Below, in pieces: positions 12,580-23,759 of a DNA stretch of 64,000 nucleotides. The notes under the pieces are model-generated. The model was not told where the DNA came from and made no database searches. It saw only the letters and a list, made by a program, of their open reading frames with translations. The stretch lies in contig OX457064.1 in the NCBI GenBank assembly GCA_949752795.1, positions 39,180,368 to 39,244,367 of the forward strand, read 5' to 3'. The DNA is from Hyperoodon ampullatus (Eukaryota > Chordata > Mammalia > Artiodactyla > Ziphiidae). A program made the position numbers and the translations under genes. Numbering within the stretch: the stretch's first letter is position 1; each line of letters begins with the position of its first letter.

Positions 12580-14190
12580 AAGCAGATAGCAAAGACTTCC
12601 ACCACCATTTGGTGATAATATGACACCTCTCTCAGTTGTGATGGTGTTAAGGAGAGCAATGACACCATCTCTCCACCCCTGTGTTGTTAGTAAATGCTGT
12701 GTAGGGAGGAGTAATGAGGCACCCCTTCCTCTCCCAGGCAAGACAGAGTCATTGGAGGCCTAGTGGGGAGTCAGAAGTCCTACTGCATCTAGCAGGAACA
12801 AGGCACTCACTCCCACCTGTTCTGTCAACAGAGGTTCAATGGGGAACCTGAATTTCCATCACCACTGTGCAGTAATGAGATGGCTCCCCACTTCCCTCAT
12901 CAGTATGGTATCAGAGGTGTCAGTGATAAAACAGAAGATTTAAATAATATCCAGAATCTCAACAAAAGGCCAAAAAATATCGAGGACCCATTAGAAAAAT
13001 TTAAAAACTCATCATACCAAGAACCAAGAAAATCTCAACTTGAATGAAAAAAGATAATCATTAGATGTCAACACTGAGATGACACCAATGTTGGAACTAT
13101 CTGACAAGTACTTTAAAACAGCCCTTATATAGATGTTTCAATGAGCAATTACAAACATACTTGAAGACAATGAAAAAAATAGAAAGTCTCAGCCAAAAAA
13201 CTGAAGATATAAAGAAGAACTAAATGGAAATATTTAAATGGAAAAATATAATAACTGCATTTTTTAACTCAATGGATGGGCTCAATAGCAGAATGGAGAG
13301 AACAAAGAATCAATGAACTTGAAGACAAAAGTGAAAAAATCACAATCTGAACAACAGAGGATAAACATACTTTAAAAAAAAGAGCATAGACTCAGGGACT
13401 ATAACAGTCTCAGCATCGGACTATAACAAAAGATTTAACATTTATGCCATTGGCATCTTGGAAGGAAAGGAAAAGGATGTTGGGATCGAAAGTCATAGAA
13501 AAAAACAATGGCTGACAAATTCCAAGCTTGGCAATAGACATAAACCTACAGAATCCAAATAGAATAAACCCACAGATATCCACACCGAGACATATGATAA
13601 TCAAACATCTGAAAACTAAAGGCAAAGTCTTATAAACAGAGAGTGAAACAACATATTACCTATATATATTACCTATGTATAGGGAAATTACCTAAAAGAA
13701 TGGCTAAAGAAAATCCTTGAAACAGAATGTTAATTTTAAAAGAAGGAATCTGGGAACCTGAAAAAGGAAGGAAAAACAAGATAAGGAGTAAGAATATGGA
13801 CAAATACAATACATGCGCCTTCTCCTCTTGAGTTTTCCAAATTATATTTGATGCCTGAAGCAAAAATTATAATGTATCATGCAGTGCTCAAGATATGTAA
13901 AGGAAATATTTAAAACTATTTTATTATAAAAAAGGGGAAGATAAAGCAACTTAAAGGGAGGTAAAGTTTCTACCCTTCACGCAAATTGGTAAATGTTGAT
14001 GCCAGTAAACTGTGTTAATTTATGTATGTGTAACATAATACCTAAAGTAACAACTAGAAAATACATACAAAGAGATGCATTCAGAAATACTTTAGATGAT
14101 TCAAAATGGAATTCTAAAACTGGTCAAGTAAAACAGGAAGACAGGAAAAAGATCTTATTCTGCCTAGGTGTGGGGAAAATACGCTGGTAG
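12580..14190 (+). mobile_element. Ancient L1/HAL1-type LINE fossil (5' region and ORF1 area)
   Basis: It contains diverged but recognisable blocks such as 'aactcaatggatgggctc', 'aatctgaacaacagagg' and 'gacataaacctacag' in the order known from old L1/HAL1 elements. Many stops and indels are present. The left edge is approximate. Confidence 0.65.
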
Positions 14191-14574
14191 CTATCATCTT
14201 CATCAGGACAAGCTGTACCCCAGCTTCAACCTCCCTCTCCTGTGACTAGTGATTATAACACATGGGTCTATACACTGTGGGCCCCACTAATAACCAACTC
14301 CAGTGTTGGATTCAGTATTAATTAAAAGTTGTATTGAGAAAAATAATACTCAACGCTGATTGTTTGAAGGGCAGGAGTCCTGTTTTTCCTAGAGAGTCAA
14401 TAGGTCAAGCAAAATCACAAGAAATAAGGGCACTTGGACTACACTGAATTGTACCCCTGTCCCTCCACCCCAAACAGAATAGCTTTTACTGTACTGCATT
14501 TTGATATAAGGTATCAGCAAGCCTTTTCAAAGAGGCAGCTCTGCATCTAATATTAACAACAATACTGGTGTCTT

Positions 14575-14683
14575 AGATGAATTGGGAGATGGGGATTGAA
14601 ATATATACACTAATATGTATAAAATGGATAACTAATAAGAACCTGCTATATAAAAAAATAAATAAAATAAAATTCAAAAAAAA
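14575..14683 (+). mobile_element. Extremely 5'-truncated L1 3' end
   Basis: About 110 bp of L1 3' UTR (ggggattgaaatatatacac...) with an A-rich tail is framed by a perfect 14-bp TSD, aatactggtgtctt (14561-14574 and 14684-14697). Confidence 0.88.
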
Positions 14684-14697
14684 AATACTGGTGTCTT

Positions 14698-14850
14698 CTA
14701 TTTACTGGGCACCTCAAACATACCAGGCATCTTGTATAAATTACCATTAATCCTTTAAACAAGCCCAAGAAGACAGATCTCATTTACAAGTGTATGGGCC
14801 AAAAGATAAACTTGAATCTGTCTCTACTCAATATTCAATCTGTGACTGAA
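14698..14850 (-). repeat. MIR SINE remnant, minus orientation
   Basis: 'gggcacctcaaacatacca', 'aattaccattaatcctttaa' and the following oligo pattern are the reverse MIR order. A small L1 insertion abuts its left edge. Confidence 0.5.
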
Positions 14851-14854
14851 TAGA

Positions 14855-16945
14855 GAATTTTATTTTAAGAATGTTTCTTCACTACTTCATAGTGTTCTCA
14901 TTAGGAGGAGATACCAGGAGGAATTCTGAGTTTAAGAGAGAAAATAATTGCTAAAAGGAATTATAATCCCAAGATAACACAAAGTAAGTAGGGCTTGTAG
15001 CCAAGAGAGTAGACTGAATCTATGAACACCCAATAAACAGGAAACAAGAAGAAAATCCTTATGGCCACTATAAGTAAGAGAGGAAGGCATCAAACTACCC
15101 TGATAGGTTCTCACACAAGGAGGAACTTCCTAAATCCTATTTAGGCAGGAAACAGTCAGGTATGGGAATTCTAGAAATTGTAGGATAGCAAGTATCTAAA
15201 TGCTACTGGATGTAAGGGGACCACTGAAGGGGTGAATCAGGTTCTGACAGAGTGGCTGGGTTTCTATTCACTTTCTTGAGGGTTCTTAATATATTTGCAT
15301 GTCAAAAGCAATTCAGATCTGGCCCTGGAAATTTCCCCCACTGTCCTTCACTGTAACAGAAAGCCTTTTCTTAAAGAGTGAAATAACTGGGGATCTTGTC
15401 CAATCTTGTGCTAAAGCAGTGAGTGTCTGGTCTGCCCCGTAACTTTTCTGAGGCTATTTCCCATTTGTAAAATAAGGAATCTGGAGTAAATGATCTCTAA
15501 AATCATTCTCAAATGTAAAATCTATGATCCTATTGAAAATATTCAAGAGACAAACTCTAGTCCTGATTGTTTGAAAAACATGATATTTATAAATTCATTG
15601 GCTTCTGGGTTATTACTCCATATCCAGTAATTTTTGTGAAAGTTAATACAACTTCACAATGACCAATCTTTATAATTTTTTAGTGCTTTAGTGTTGTTTC
15701 GTTATTTCAACTGCCTAGAACACACAGTACTACCTTTGTTTTCTCATAGAACTTTATTTTTCTATTTTCAGTTCCATAGCCATAAACTTCCCTTTCCACA
15801 TCAGCCAGATGTTTCCCCTTGACCATTAATGGCAACCACCACAAAGGATGACCATAGATCAACAGAGAGCATTCACCCTGATGAAAAATAAAACTCAAAG
15901 CCCAAGTACCCGCAAGTGATTCAACACATTTGTGAAAAAAGTGACGGCCATCAGCATAGCTCTGGGTGTCTGAGGCGTTGGAGTGATACTACATTTTTGA
16001 GCCACATTCTTATGTCAAATGGGATAAGTTTAGCTACCCTACTTTCTCTAACAGTGGTTTTAAGAGTCAAACGATGTGATGTACATAAAAGAACTTGGTG
16101 CACACAGAAGCATGTTGCCATGGAAATGAATAAGTAGCTCTATCTTCCTAGAAATAGGCTGCACATTATCATATCAACTAAGCAGCAGTCTGATTCTATA
16201 AAATATCTGTCTTGGTGAAAGATTTTTCTTTTTACCCTAATTCAAGATTTCCTTAAGTTTGTTTCCTGGAATATTAATAGATATTATGCAAATAACAACA
16301 ACAATGAAACGCCTTCCAAAATTTTTTTGATCAAATAGTCTGAAAAAATGCTTGGTTAAGCAAAATTAAACAGACTTCATTCCTGCAGAACTTCTTAAGG
16401 CCTTTAATATGCTAATATGCAATACTCCATGGGCACTCTTTAAGGCAGTGATTTCGAAGTCTATTTGACTCTAAAACTATTTTCCTAGAGAACATCTCTT
16501 GGCAATAATGCCCAGTGAGTAGCATTAGGAAACAGAGCACTAACACATTTTTCTTTTCGTGTACAACTTGCTGAATGAAGCACAACTTATTCAGTGTGTG
16601 CCTCAGACCTGCAACTCCAGACAGGCACATAGAAAGAAGCCAGGGGAGCTAACACTGGTTCCAGCTGGGTTCATCACTTTTCTGATAACGTTAAGATAAA
16701 TAGGGTTCTGGGCATCAGATATTTTAGAGACAAGTCATGTTTTTGCTTCCCAGTTTTTAAAGTAAAACCATAGGTAAGTGGATGTCATTTGGCCTAAAGT
16801 CACCCACCTGTATCCCCAGAGATGCTCTCTTTCCCACCCCCCATCACCCATATTCTAACATCCCATGTTCTCACTGTGTTCTTCTCTTTCCTATTCAAAA
16901 CTTAAGGTCCTAAACTTTCAGGGGCACAATTGGGGGTCCTAGTGA
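14855..16945. other. Intergenic, nothing identified apart from the 15.4-kb MIR-like piece
   Basis: No splice-bounded conserved frame, RNA gene or clear element is visible. Confidence 0.5.
15395..15540 (+). repeat. MIR-like remnant
   Basis: 'catttgtaaaataaggaatc' and 'gatctctaaaatcattc' resemble the 3' part of MIR-type SINEs. Confidence 0.45.
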
Positions 16946-16949
16946 AAGA

Positions 16950-17120
16950 CAGTGTATTATAGTAAATAAGAAGTTAATTGGCAGCCAGACTGTCTGGATT
17001 CAAGTCCTAGGTTCAGCTTCCACATCTTGCGAGCTGGGTGGCCTTGGGCCAGGTTACTTAATTTTCCCTGGCCTCAGTTTCCTCTAGTATAGAACAGATA
17101 AAATAGTATAAATATCCTTG
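16950..17120 (+). repeat. MIR SINE, 5' part
   Basis: 'gactgtctggattcaagtcc' and 'cctggcctcagtttcctc' are strong MIR core matches. Confidence 0.78.
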
Positions 17121-17284
17121 TTATTTAAATTTAGGAACTGAATAAATTTGAATAAATCCCTTGCTATTGAAACGTCTACTACTTGCTGTCTGAAACTCAG
17201 GAATCAAATTGATTTGGACAGTATAATATCACTCGTTTTCCAACTTTGCTATCCATACTCACTAACTAAATAGATCTGAGAGTA

Positions 17285-17400
17285 AGGAATATTTGTGGTG
17301 CCTACCTCACAGAGTCATTGTGAGGACTAAATTCGTTAATATCTGTAAAGTACTTTGAGACTGTCGGGCACAGAGTGAGTATTTGCTATTCCTATTGTTC
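17285..17400 (+). repeat. MIR SINE, 3' part
   Basis: 'gcctacctcacagagtcattg' (in part) and 'taaagtactttgagactg' are the second half of a MIR, possibly of the copy ending at 17120 or of a neighbour. Confidence 0.6.
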
Positions 17401-18201
17401 TGGCTACTACGACATACTATTCTGTGAGTATTAATGATAGACCTCTTCTAGGCAATTTATTTTTATTCAACAAAAGCTCTCGGTGTTTTAATCCAAAGTT
17501 TCATGAAAGGACTGACCCTCAAATTTTATTTACGTATTCATTTGTTTTTACCATAGGATCTTTTTAGGAAAAAGAAAAGAAAAGAAAAAAAACATGGGAT
17601 ATGAACCAGGAGACCTCATTTCTGGTCAGACTAATTTCTAGCAAAGTACTAATCATAACACATTAGGCCAGGACATAAACTCTGAGGTTTCAGTTTCCCC
17701 TTCAGAGAAGTGGAAGAAATGCCTACCCTCCTTACCTCATGGAATCAAGAGAAAATGAATATAAAAGTATTGGGCAAATGGTAACATGTAGTACTCAGGA
17801 AGGGGACTGTTTGCCACTCCACTTAGGTCACTGCTTATTGTGTTTGTGGGATGTAACCTCGGAATTACTGTCCTAAAACCCACAGGAAACCCAGAGTCAT
17901 GAACAAATCTGTTGCTGCAGAGGAAATCAGAGCATATTTCATACTGATTAGCAGACTGGTGGTTGTTCAGTAGGACATTCTGGAAACAACATTCAGTCGA
18001 GCAACAAACCTTTATTGAGCACCTACTAGGTATAGTAGCTGTTCTTGGTGCAACTCTGGTTGAATTGTGGGGTATGTGACTCATTACCTACAGAAGCAGG
18101 TGCTGATGTAAGTTTCCCCTCTCTCCTGCCATATTGCTGATCCTTATCAAGTCACATATACTCCTTGCTCAAGCTTCCTTCTTTGTAAAAATGGCTCCCT
18201 T

Positions 18202-18398
18202 GGGCTTCCCTGGTGGCTCAGTGGTTGAGAGTCCACCTGCCAATGCAGGGGACACGGGTTTGTGCTCCGGTCTGGGAAGATTCCACATGCCGCAGAGCGG
18301 CTGGGCCCGTGAGCCATGGCCGCTGAGCCTGTGCTCCGCAACGGGAGAGGCCACAACAGTGAGAGGCCCGCGTACCGAAAAAAAAAAAAAAAAAAAAA
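18202..18398 (+). mobile_element. CHR-type tRNA SINE, short subtype with a small internal deletion
   Basis: The TSD ggctccct is at 18193-18200 and 18399-18406. The block 'gcgcgtccggagcct' of the other copies is missing between 'gctgagcct' and 'gtgctcc'. Confidence 0.93.
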
Positions 18399-18689
18399 GG
18401 CTCCCTGCTTCATGAGACTAGGACTATTTGCAAGCCCATATTACTAAAGTGTTTGCATTTCCTCAAAAGGAAAGTATGACTGAAAACCAGTCTACTTATC
18501 AGTAAAGTATCAGGGGACTGATTTCCAACTGCAATGCCTGCTTTGTTATTCCTTCATTTTCTTCCCTTAGGAATTTAATAAACTTTATCTAAAAGGTCTT
18601 GCATCCTTCCTCAATAGCAGCACCAAAGGTATTTGTATAGCATTTAATATTTAGCCAATCCTTTACGATCTGACTGTTTATTTTCCTCC

Positions 18690-18826
18690 TAGCAACCCAA
18701 AGGAGTTCATTACTACCTCATTCTGTATAGAAATGAAGAAGCTGAGGCCCCAAGGCACATGCACTTTATTAAGGGTAGCCAACAATATTCTACTTAACAG
18801 TCAAGTGAGGATCAAGTCTTCAAGCG
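18690..18826 (-). repeat. MIR-like remnant interrupted by a SINE
   Basis: 'aaatgaagaagctgaggcccc' (in part) fits the reverse MIR core. The minus-strand CHR SINE starts directly to its right. Confidence 0.5.
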
Positions 18827-18835
18827 GAATGACAG

Positions 18836-19062
18836 TTTTTTTTTTTTTTTTTATTTTTTTTTATTTTTTGCGGTACGCGGGCCTCTCACTGTTGTGGCCA
18901 CTCCCGTTGCAGAGCACAGGCTCCGGACGCGCAGGCTCAGCGGCCATGGCTCACGGGCCCAGCCGCTCCGCGGCATGTGGGATCTTCCCAGACCGGGGCA
19001 CGAACCCGTATCCCCTGCATCGGCAGGCGGACTCTCAACCACTGCGCCACCAGGGAAGCCCA
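18836..19062 (-). mobile_element. CHR-type tRNA SINE, short subtype, minus orientation
   Basis: It starts with poly-T and ends with ccaccagggaagcc, i.e. it is inverted. The TSD gaatgacagttttt is at 18827-18840 and 19063-19076. It interrupts a MIR-like segment. Confidence 0.95.
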
Positions 19063-19373
19063 GAATGACAGTTTTTGTGGGGTTTTTTTTCTTTTATCTC
19101 CTAAGTATAACCCACCATGCAAAGAAAATTTAAGCTTAGCAAGAAAAAAAAAAAGAGTTCAGATAAAATATGAATCTGGTGCCATACAATAAAAAATATT
19201 ACTAAGCTTTTTTCATCCTCTCTCTTCCATATCCTTTCCCTTTATCCCAATTATCTGCTAAATTACCCATAAAATATGTTATCAACTTATTTCAGACTAA
19301 TATGAAATTGTAAAAATGAGAAAAAAAAAAACCCACAGGTGATTAAAAACCTTAGGTTAAAAGCAAATGGGGA

Positions 19374-19665
19374 GGGCTTCCCTGGTGGCGCAGTGGTTGA
19401 GAGTCTGCCTGCCGATGCAGGGGACACGGGTTCGTGCCCCGGTCCGGGAAGATCCCACATGCCGCAGAGCAACTAGCCCTGTGAGCCACAATTACTGAGC
19501 CTGAGCATCTGGAGCCTGTGCTCCGCAACGAGAGGCCGCGATAGTGAGAGGCCCGCGCACCGCGATGAGGAGTGGCCCCCACTTGCCGCAACTAGAGAAA
19601 GTCCTCGCACAGAAACGAAGAGCTAACACAGCCATAAATAAATAAATAAAATTAAAAAAAAAAAA
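19374..19665 (+). mobile_element. CHR-type tRNA SINE, long subtype
   Basis: The TSD aaaagcaaatgggga is at 19359-19373 and 19666-19680. The body includes the long 3' extension and an AATAAATAAAT tail. Confidence 0.95.
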
Positions 19666-21833
19666 AAAAGCAAATGGGGAAAATCGCCGAGAGTGAATTG
19701 CAAGTCCACAGCCTCTGTCCTGTGAACTTCTCTAGTGCAGCAATTTGTTTTTCTAAAGAAATATCATAAACCCTGGCTGTCTGAGGATACTTCAAAGTCA
19801 TGTTCTCCAACCTCAGCTCGGCCCTTCCTATCTGACAGTTACTTTATACACCTTTGTTGGGTCTTGGCCCATTCACAACTTCTGCTTCCTCCCCAACACA
19901 TAGATTTTGCAAGTTATCTTGATTTTTGGTAAATCCATTTTGGTAAATGGATTTTTTACCATTTATGAACGAATATTTTCCTTTTTCAATTCCCAACTTC
20001 ACTTAAGCAGACAAAACTATTTTCTCCTTCAATTCCTGTAGCCCTTTGGGGCCCTTTTCCTGTTATCTCTAACAAACTCAGATGGCCTTCATTTTAAAGT
20101 AAACCTTCATCAGCCCTGTTATTACCTCAAATTACAACCCCCACTCTTGACCCTAATTTCTTGAGTTATCAGTATTTGGTTTTCCACAAATTATTCTCTG
20201 CCCAATCATATATCAAAACCCTAAAATCTGGCTTTTGCTTTCAATGATCTACTTTTATGTCATATACGGGGCACATTTATTCATTCAGCAAATACTTTCG
20301 GAGCATGCACTGTACTTGGTGCTAGAAATACAATGGTGACTTGGATTTTACAATCTAGCAGGGAGACAGCTACGTAACAGGTAAACAAATAAAAAAATAC
20401 TTGGAAATAACAAGGCATGCAGTGAAAGAGATGAACAGGTTGCATGCTGGTGACAGCAAGGGAAGCCTACCTACTTGGGTACCATGGTCAGAAAGGCTTT
20501 TCTGAAACAGTGGCAAAAAATAGCCAGTTGTTCTATGAAGAATGTAGGATGACCCTTTAGATTAGAGCAATCAGATCTATAAAGACCTGAAGCAAGAAAG
20601 AGCTTGGTGCCTCTGAAGAATGATCCAGTTCAATACAGCAGGTAGGACATGAAGTAAGGGGCCATGGATCCTGGAAACAGACCCACTGGAGTTAGGAACC
20701 ATTGCAGGCTCAGATTCTAATGCTAGTTTTAGTAAAAATCCAGTCTGCCAGGCAGAAAACATTACCTGGAAGTGGCAGTTAAGTTCAGTCAAACACTTCC
20801 AGAACAGAGTTCTATCGTGGAAGACCAGGATGCCCTAACAAATAAACACAGCATGCAAATACTCAGCAACAGGCCATGTTCAGAGATTGCAACAGCCAGC
20901 ACGAGGGGATTCGCTGAGCAGAGCGCCAAGCCCCAGTTACCGAAGGCCAGTTCCAGGATGGGACTAGAAGAGCAAGGCTGATGCCCTGTATTGAGGGTCA
21001 GGGCAATCGAGGCAGGAGGTGAACCTTAGGCAAAGGCACCTAGATGAAGATTTAAAGATAGAAAATAACACAGAAATCCATATAGCAGAATCAAGGTAAC
21101 CTGTGGAAACGATGTGCTGGGGATGAAGCACAAGTCCAGCGATCAGTGAGGACACAAGATTAGAGACCAACAAAAGCAACGTGACTTGATTCTGAGTGTC
21201 AGTGTGCTCAGCTAAGAATCCTTTTCCCCTCCCGTTTGAGGCCAGGATTTGTCCTGGAAACCAGGATGTGGCTGAGCTCCCCGGTCTGAGTCTTTGAACT
21301 GCAGAGAGCAAATATAAGCAAGTCCCTATAAAAGAAACTGTTCTTTCAAAGATTTAATCAAGGGTTTCCTTGCTGCCAGGTCTCATTGTCATTTTTCAGT
21401 CTTTATTTTCCACCGCTCCTTGGACACAATACACCCATCCCCTATTTACTGCCTTTCTCTTAGCTTTTTAAGGCTCGAAACTCTGATAGTAAAATCCATC
21501 GCCTCCATTTTCACACCAAATTGGATGCCAACCCAGTCTGTTTTACCTCTCTGTCCCCTGCTCTTCATTTCCACTGGCACAACCCAGTGTCATTGAACCC
21601 AACTGAAGCCGTCATTAAAGCCTCATCTACAGTCTCCGTCTTCTCCACTACCTTCTCTCCCCTTTCAAAACAGTATAACAGATTATTCATCTTGCTTAAA
21701 AGCCCAGCTTGAACCATATGAGTCTCCCAACAAATGGCTGGTGTGCATGTTCCCATCTCCCCTCAGTCACTCACTACATATTTACTGAATTTCTTCTGGG
21801 TTCCAGGTACCATACTAGGCGCTGACCATTCAG

Positions 21834-21987
21834 TGGTGGACGAAATAGAGTGGCAATGAAAAGCCTGGTCTACACCAGTGGCTTTCAAATATTTTGTCCC
21901 TAAAATCATTTGGTGGACGAAATAGAGTGGCAATGAAAAGCCTGGTCTACACCAGTGGCTTTCAAATATTTTGTCCCTAAAATCATT
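21834..21987 (+). repeat. Perfect 77-bp tandem duplication
   Basis: Copy 1 is 21834-21910 and copy 2 is 21911-21987; they are identical base for base. Each starts tggtggacgaaatagagtgg and ends ctaaaatcatt. Confidence 0.97.
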
Positions 21988-22162
21988 TTGTTCTAAAGAA
22001 ATTTTTACTTGGAAGCCCACTGTGTAAGCACACAAAATGAGAGTTGTTCTGATTGAGACTGGGACTGCCTACTTTTTCTCTCCCACCACAGGATCCTTCA
22101 GAAATTCCTGCAAAATAATTTTAGACCCCCTTGATTTTCATATATTGATGCTATGCTTTGAA

Positions 22163-22164
<2 letters not shown>

Positions 22165-22194
<30 letters not shown>
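22165..22194 (+). repeat. (AC)15 microsatellite
   Basis: 30 nt of uninterrupted AC, likely length-polymorphic. Confidence 0.97.
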
Positions 22195-22196
<2 letters not shown>

Positions 22197-22939
22197 CTTG
22201 TAGGAAACCATAAATTTCTGCCAATTTTTGCTATTAACTATTTTTGTGTTTTGCCCTCCCTCAATCATAAGCTCCATTATGCAAACTCTGGACCAAATTT
22301 TATTTGATAGCAGCTGTACTACTACAAAGGGTTGAATTTTTTTGCAAAGTCAAGCATGCACTGAATCAGCTTATTCACAGACAGTTTAGTGATTCTCATA
22401 TTACAGATGTAGTGGAAGTGGACAAGTCTACAATAGTACCATAACTTCTGAGCCAATCACACATTCTTAGCTTCCTTTTATGTTATATATTACAAATTCT
22501 AAGACAGACTCCAAAAATCCTCTACAGATGCAGGTGAGATAAAAATTAAGTTCTAATTTACAAATGACTTGAAGGCACAGAGAATATTATTTATATACAC
22601 ATACATATTCTTGCTTGTAATCATTTTTTATTTACTAAAATATCTGCTATAAACAAAGATAGACCAAAAGACAGTTAAGTAACATCCATAAAAGTTAAAT
22701 TCTAGAAGCTACAGAAATCTAGAAATTTCTATAGCACTTAACATTTGGGGGAATTAAGAACTTTTTTCCCAGGACTTAGAGGTTTCGCCCATATATTTCT
22801 CTCTTACAGCCTCCAGATTGTTCTTAAGGTGCAGGAAGTTGTGTTATTTGTTTAAGCAAGTAGCAGTTGTCAATAAAGATAGTGTGCTAGAGAGAAGGAA
22901 TGGCTAGAAGAGGGGAATGAATTTGTTGCTTAGGGTAAT

Positions 22940-23170
22940 ATGTAACATTTGCAGAGGCCTTATTGTGTTCCAGGTGCTGTTCTTAGTACGTTAAAATGTG
23001 AACTCATTTCTTCTAAAACACCCTGTGCAGTAGCTACTATTTTATCCATAGTTTACCCATAAGAAAGCAGAGCTACAGAGAGATTAAGAAATTTACTTAA
23101 GGTCCTTCAACTAGTAACCAAGATTCAAAGCCAGGTGCTGTCTTTGTGGCCCATGCTCTTATCACTGCAT
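22940..23170 (-). repeat. MIR SINE, minus orientation
   Basis: 'ttgtgttccaggtgctgttc', 'gctacagagagattaag' and 'caaagccaggtgctgtc' follow the full reverse MIR order. Confidence 0.82.
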
Positions 23171-23199
23171 CATACTGTCCAGCAGTGCTGCAGACCGTC

Positions 23200-23560
23200 C
23201 AGTCTAAGCAGGGCATGGATGATCACAGCTCGACACAAGACCAGTTTTCACAGTTGCTATATATATCCTTATGTTTTAAAAATTACCAGTAAGTTTTCCC
23301 TCCCAAACAATATCTCTTCCCTCAGCATCCTATTAAATTACAGGAGCCCTCCACCAACACTCCATGTCCTCCTCACTGGCTTTATTTTCCTTCATCCTAC
23401 TTATCTCCATCTAACAAGCTTTATGTTTTGCTAAATTATTTTATTTCTTGTCTGCTTTTCTGCACTAGAATGTAAATTCCATGAGGCTAGGAATTTTTCT
23501 CTGTTTTAGTCACCGCTGAATTTCCTGTGCCTGGAAATGGTAGCAAGTCACAATTATTTT
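23200..23560 (+). repeat. L2 LINE 3' end
   Basis: 'cactagaatgtaaattccat', 'gaggctaggaatttttctct' and 'cacaattattttttgatgg' are the L2 3' end order. Confidence 0.65.
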
Positions 23561-23635
23561 TTGATGGAATGAAGTTTCCTTCACCTTTACTAAAGCTTCA
23601 TTACCACCAAAGATACTTAACCACCTCGTATGTGC

Positions 23636-23755
23636 ATATATATAGATACATATAGATACAAATAGATACAGATATGTAGATATATACACACATGTATAGA
23701 TACGTATTATATATGTATACACTTATGTGTATACACATATGCACACACACACACT
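23636..23755 (+). repeat. Impure (ATAGAT)/(TATACAC) tract
   Basis: A run of atagataca units passes into tatacacaca and cacacacac. Confidence 0.85.
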
Positions 23756-23759
23756 TGGA

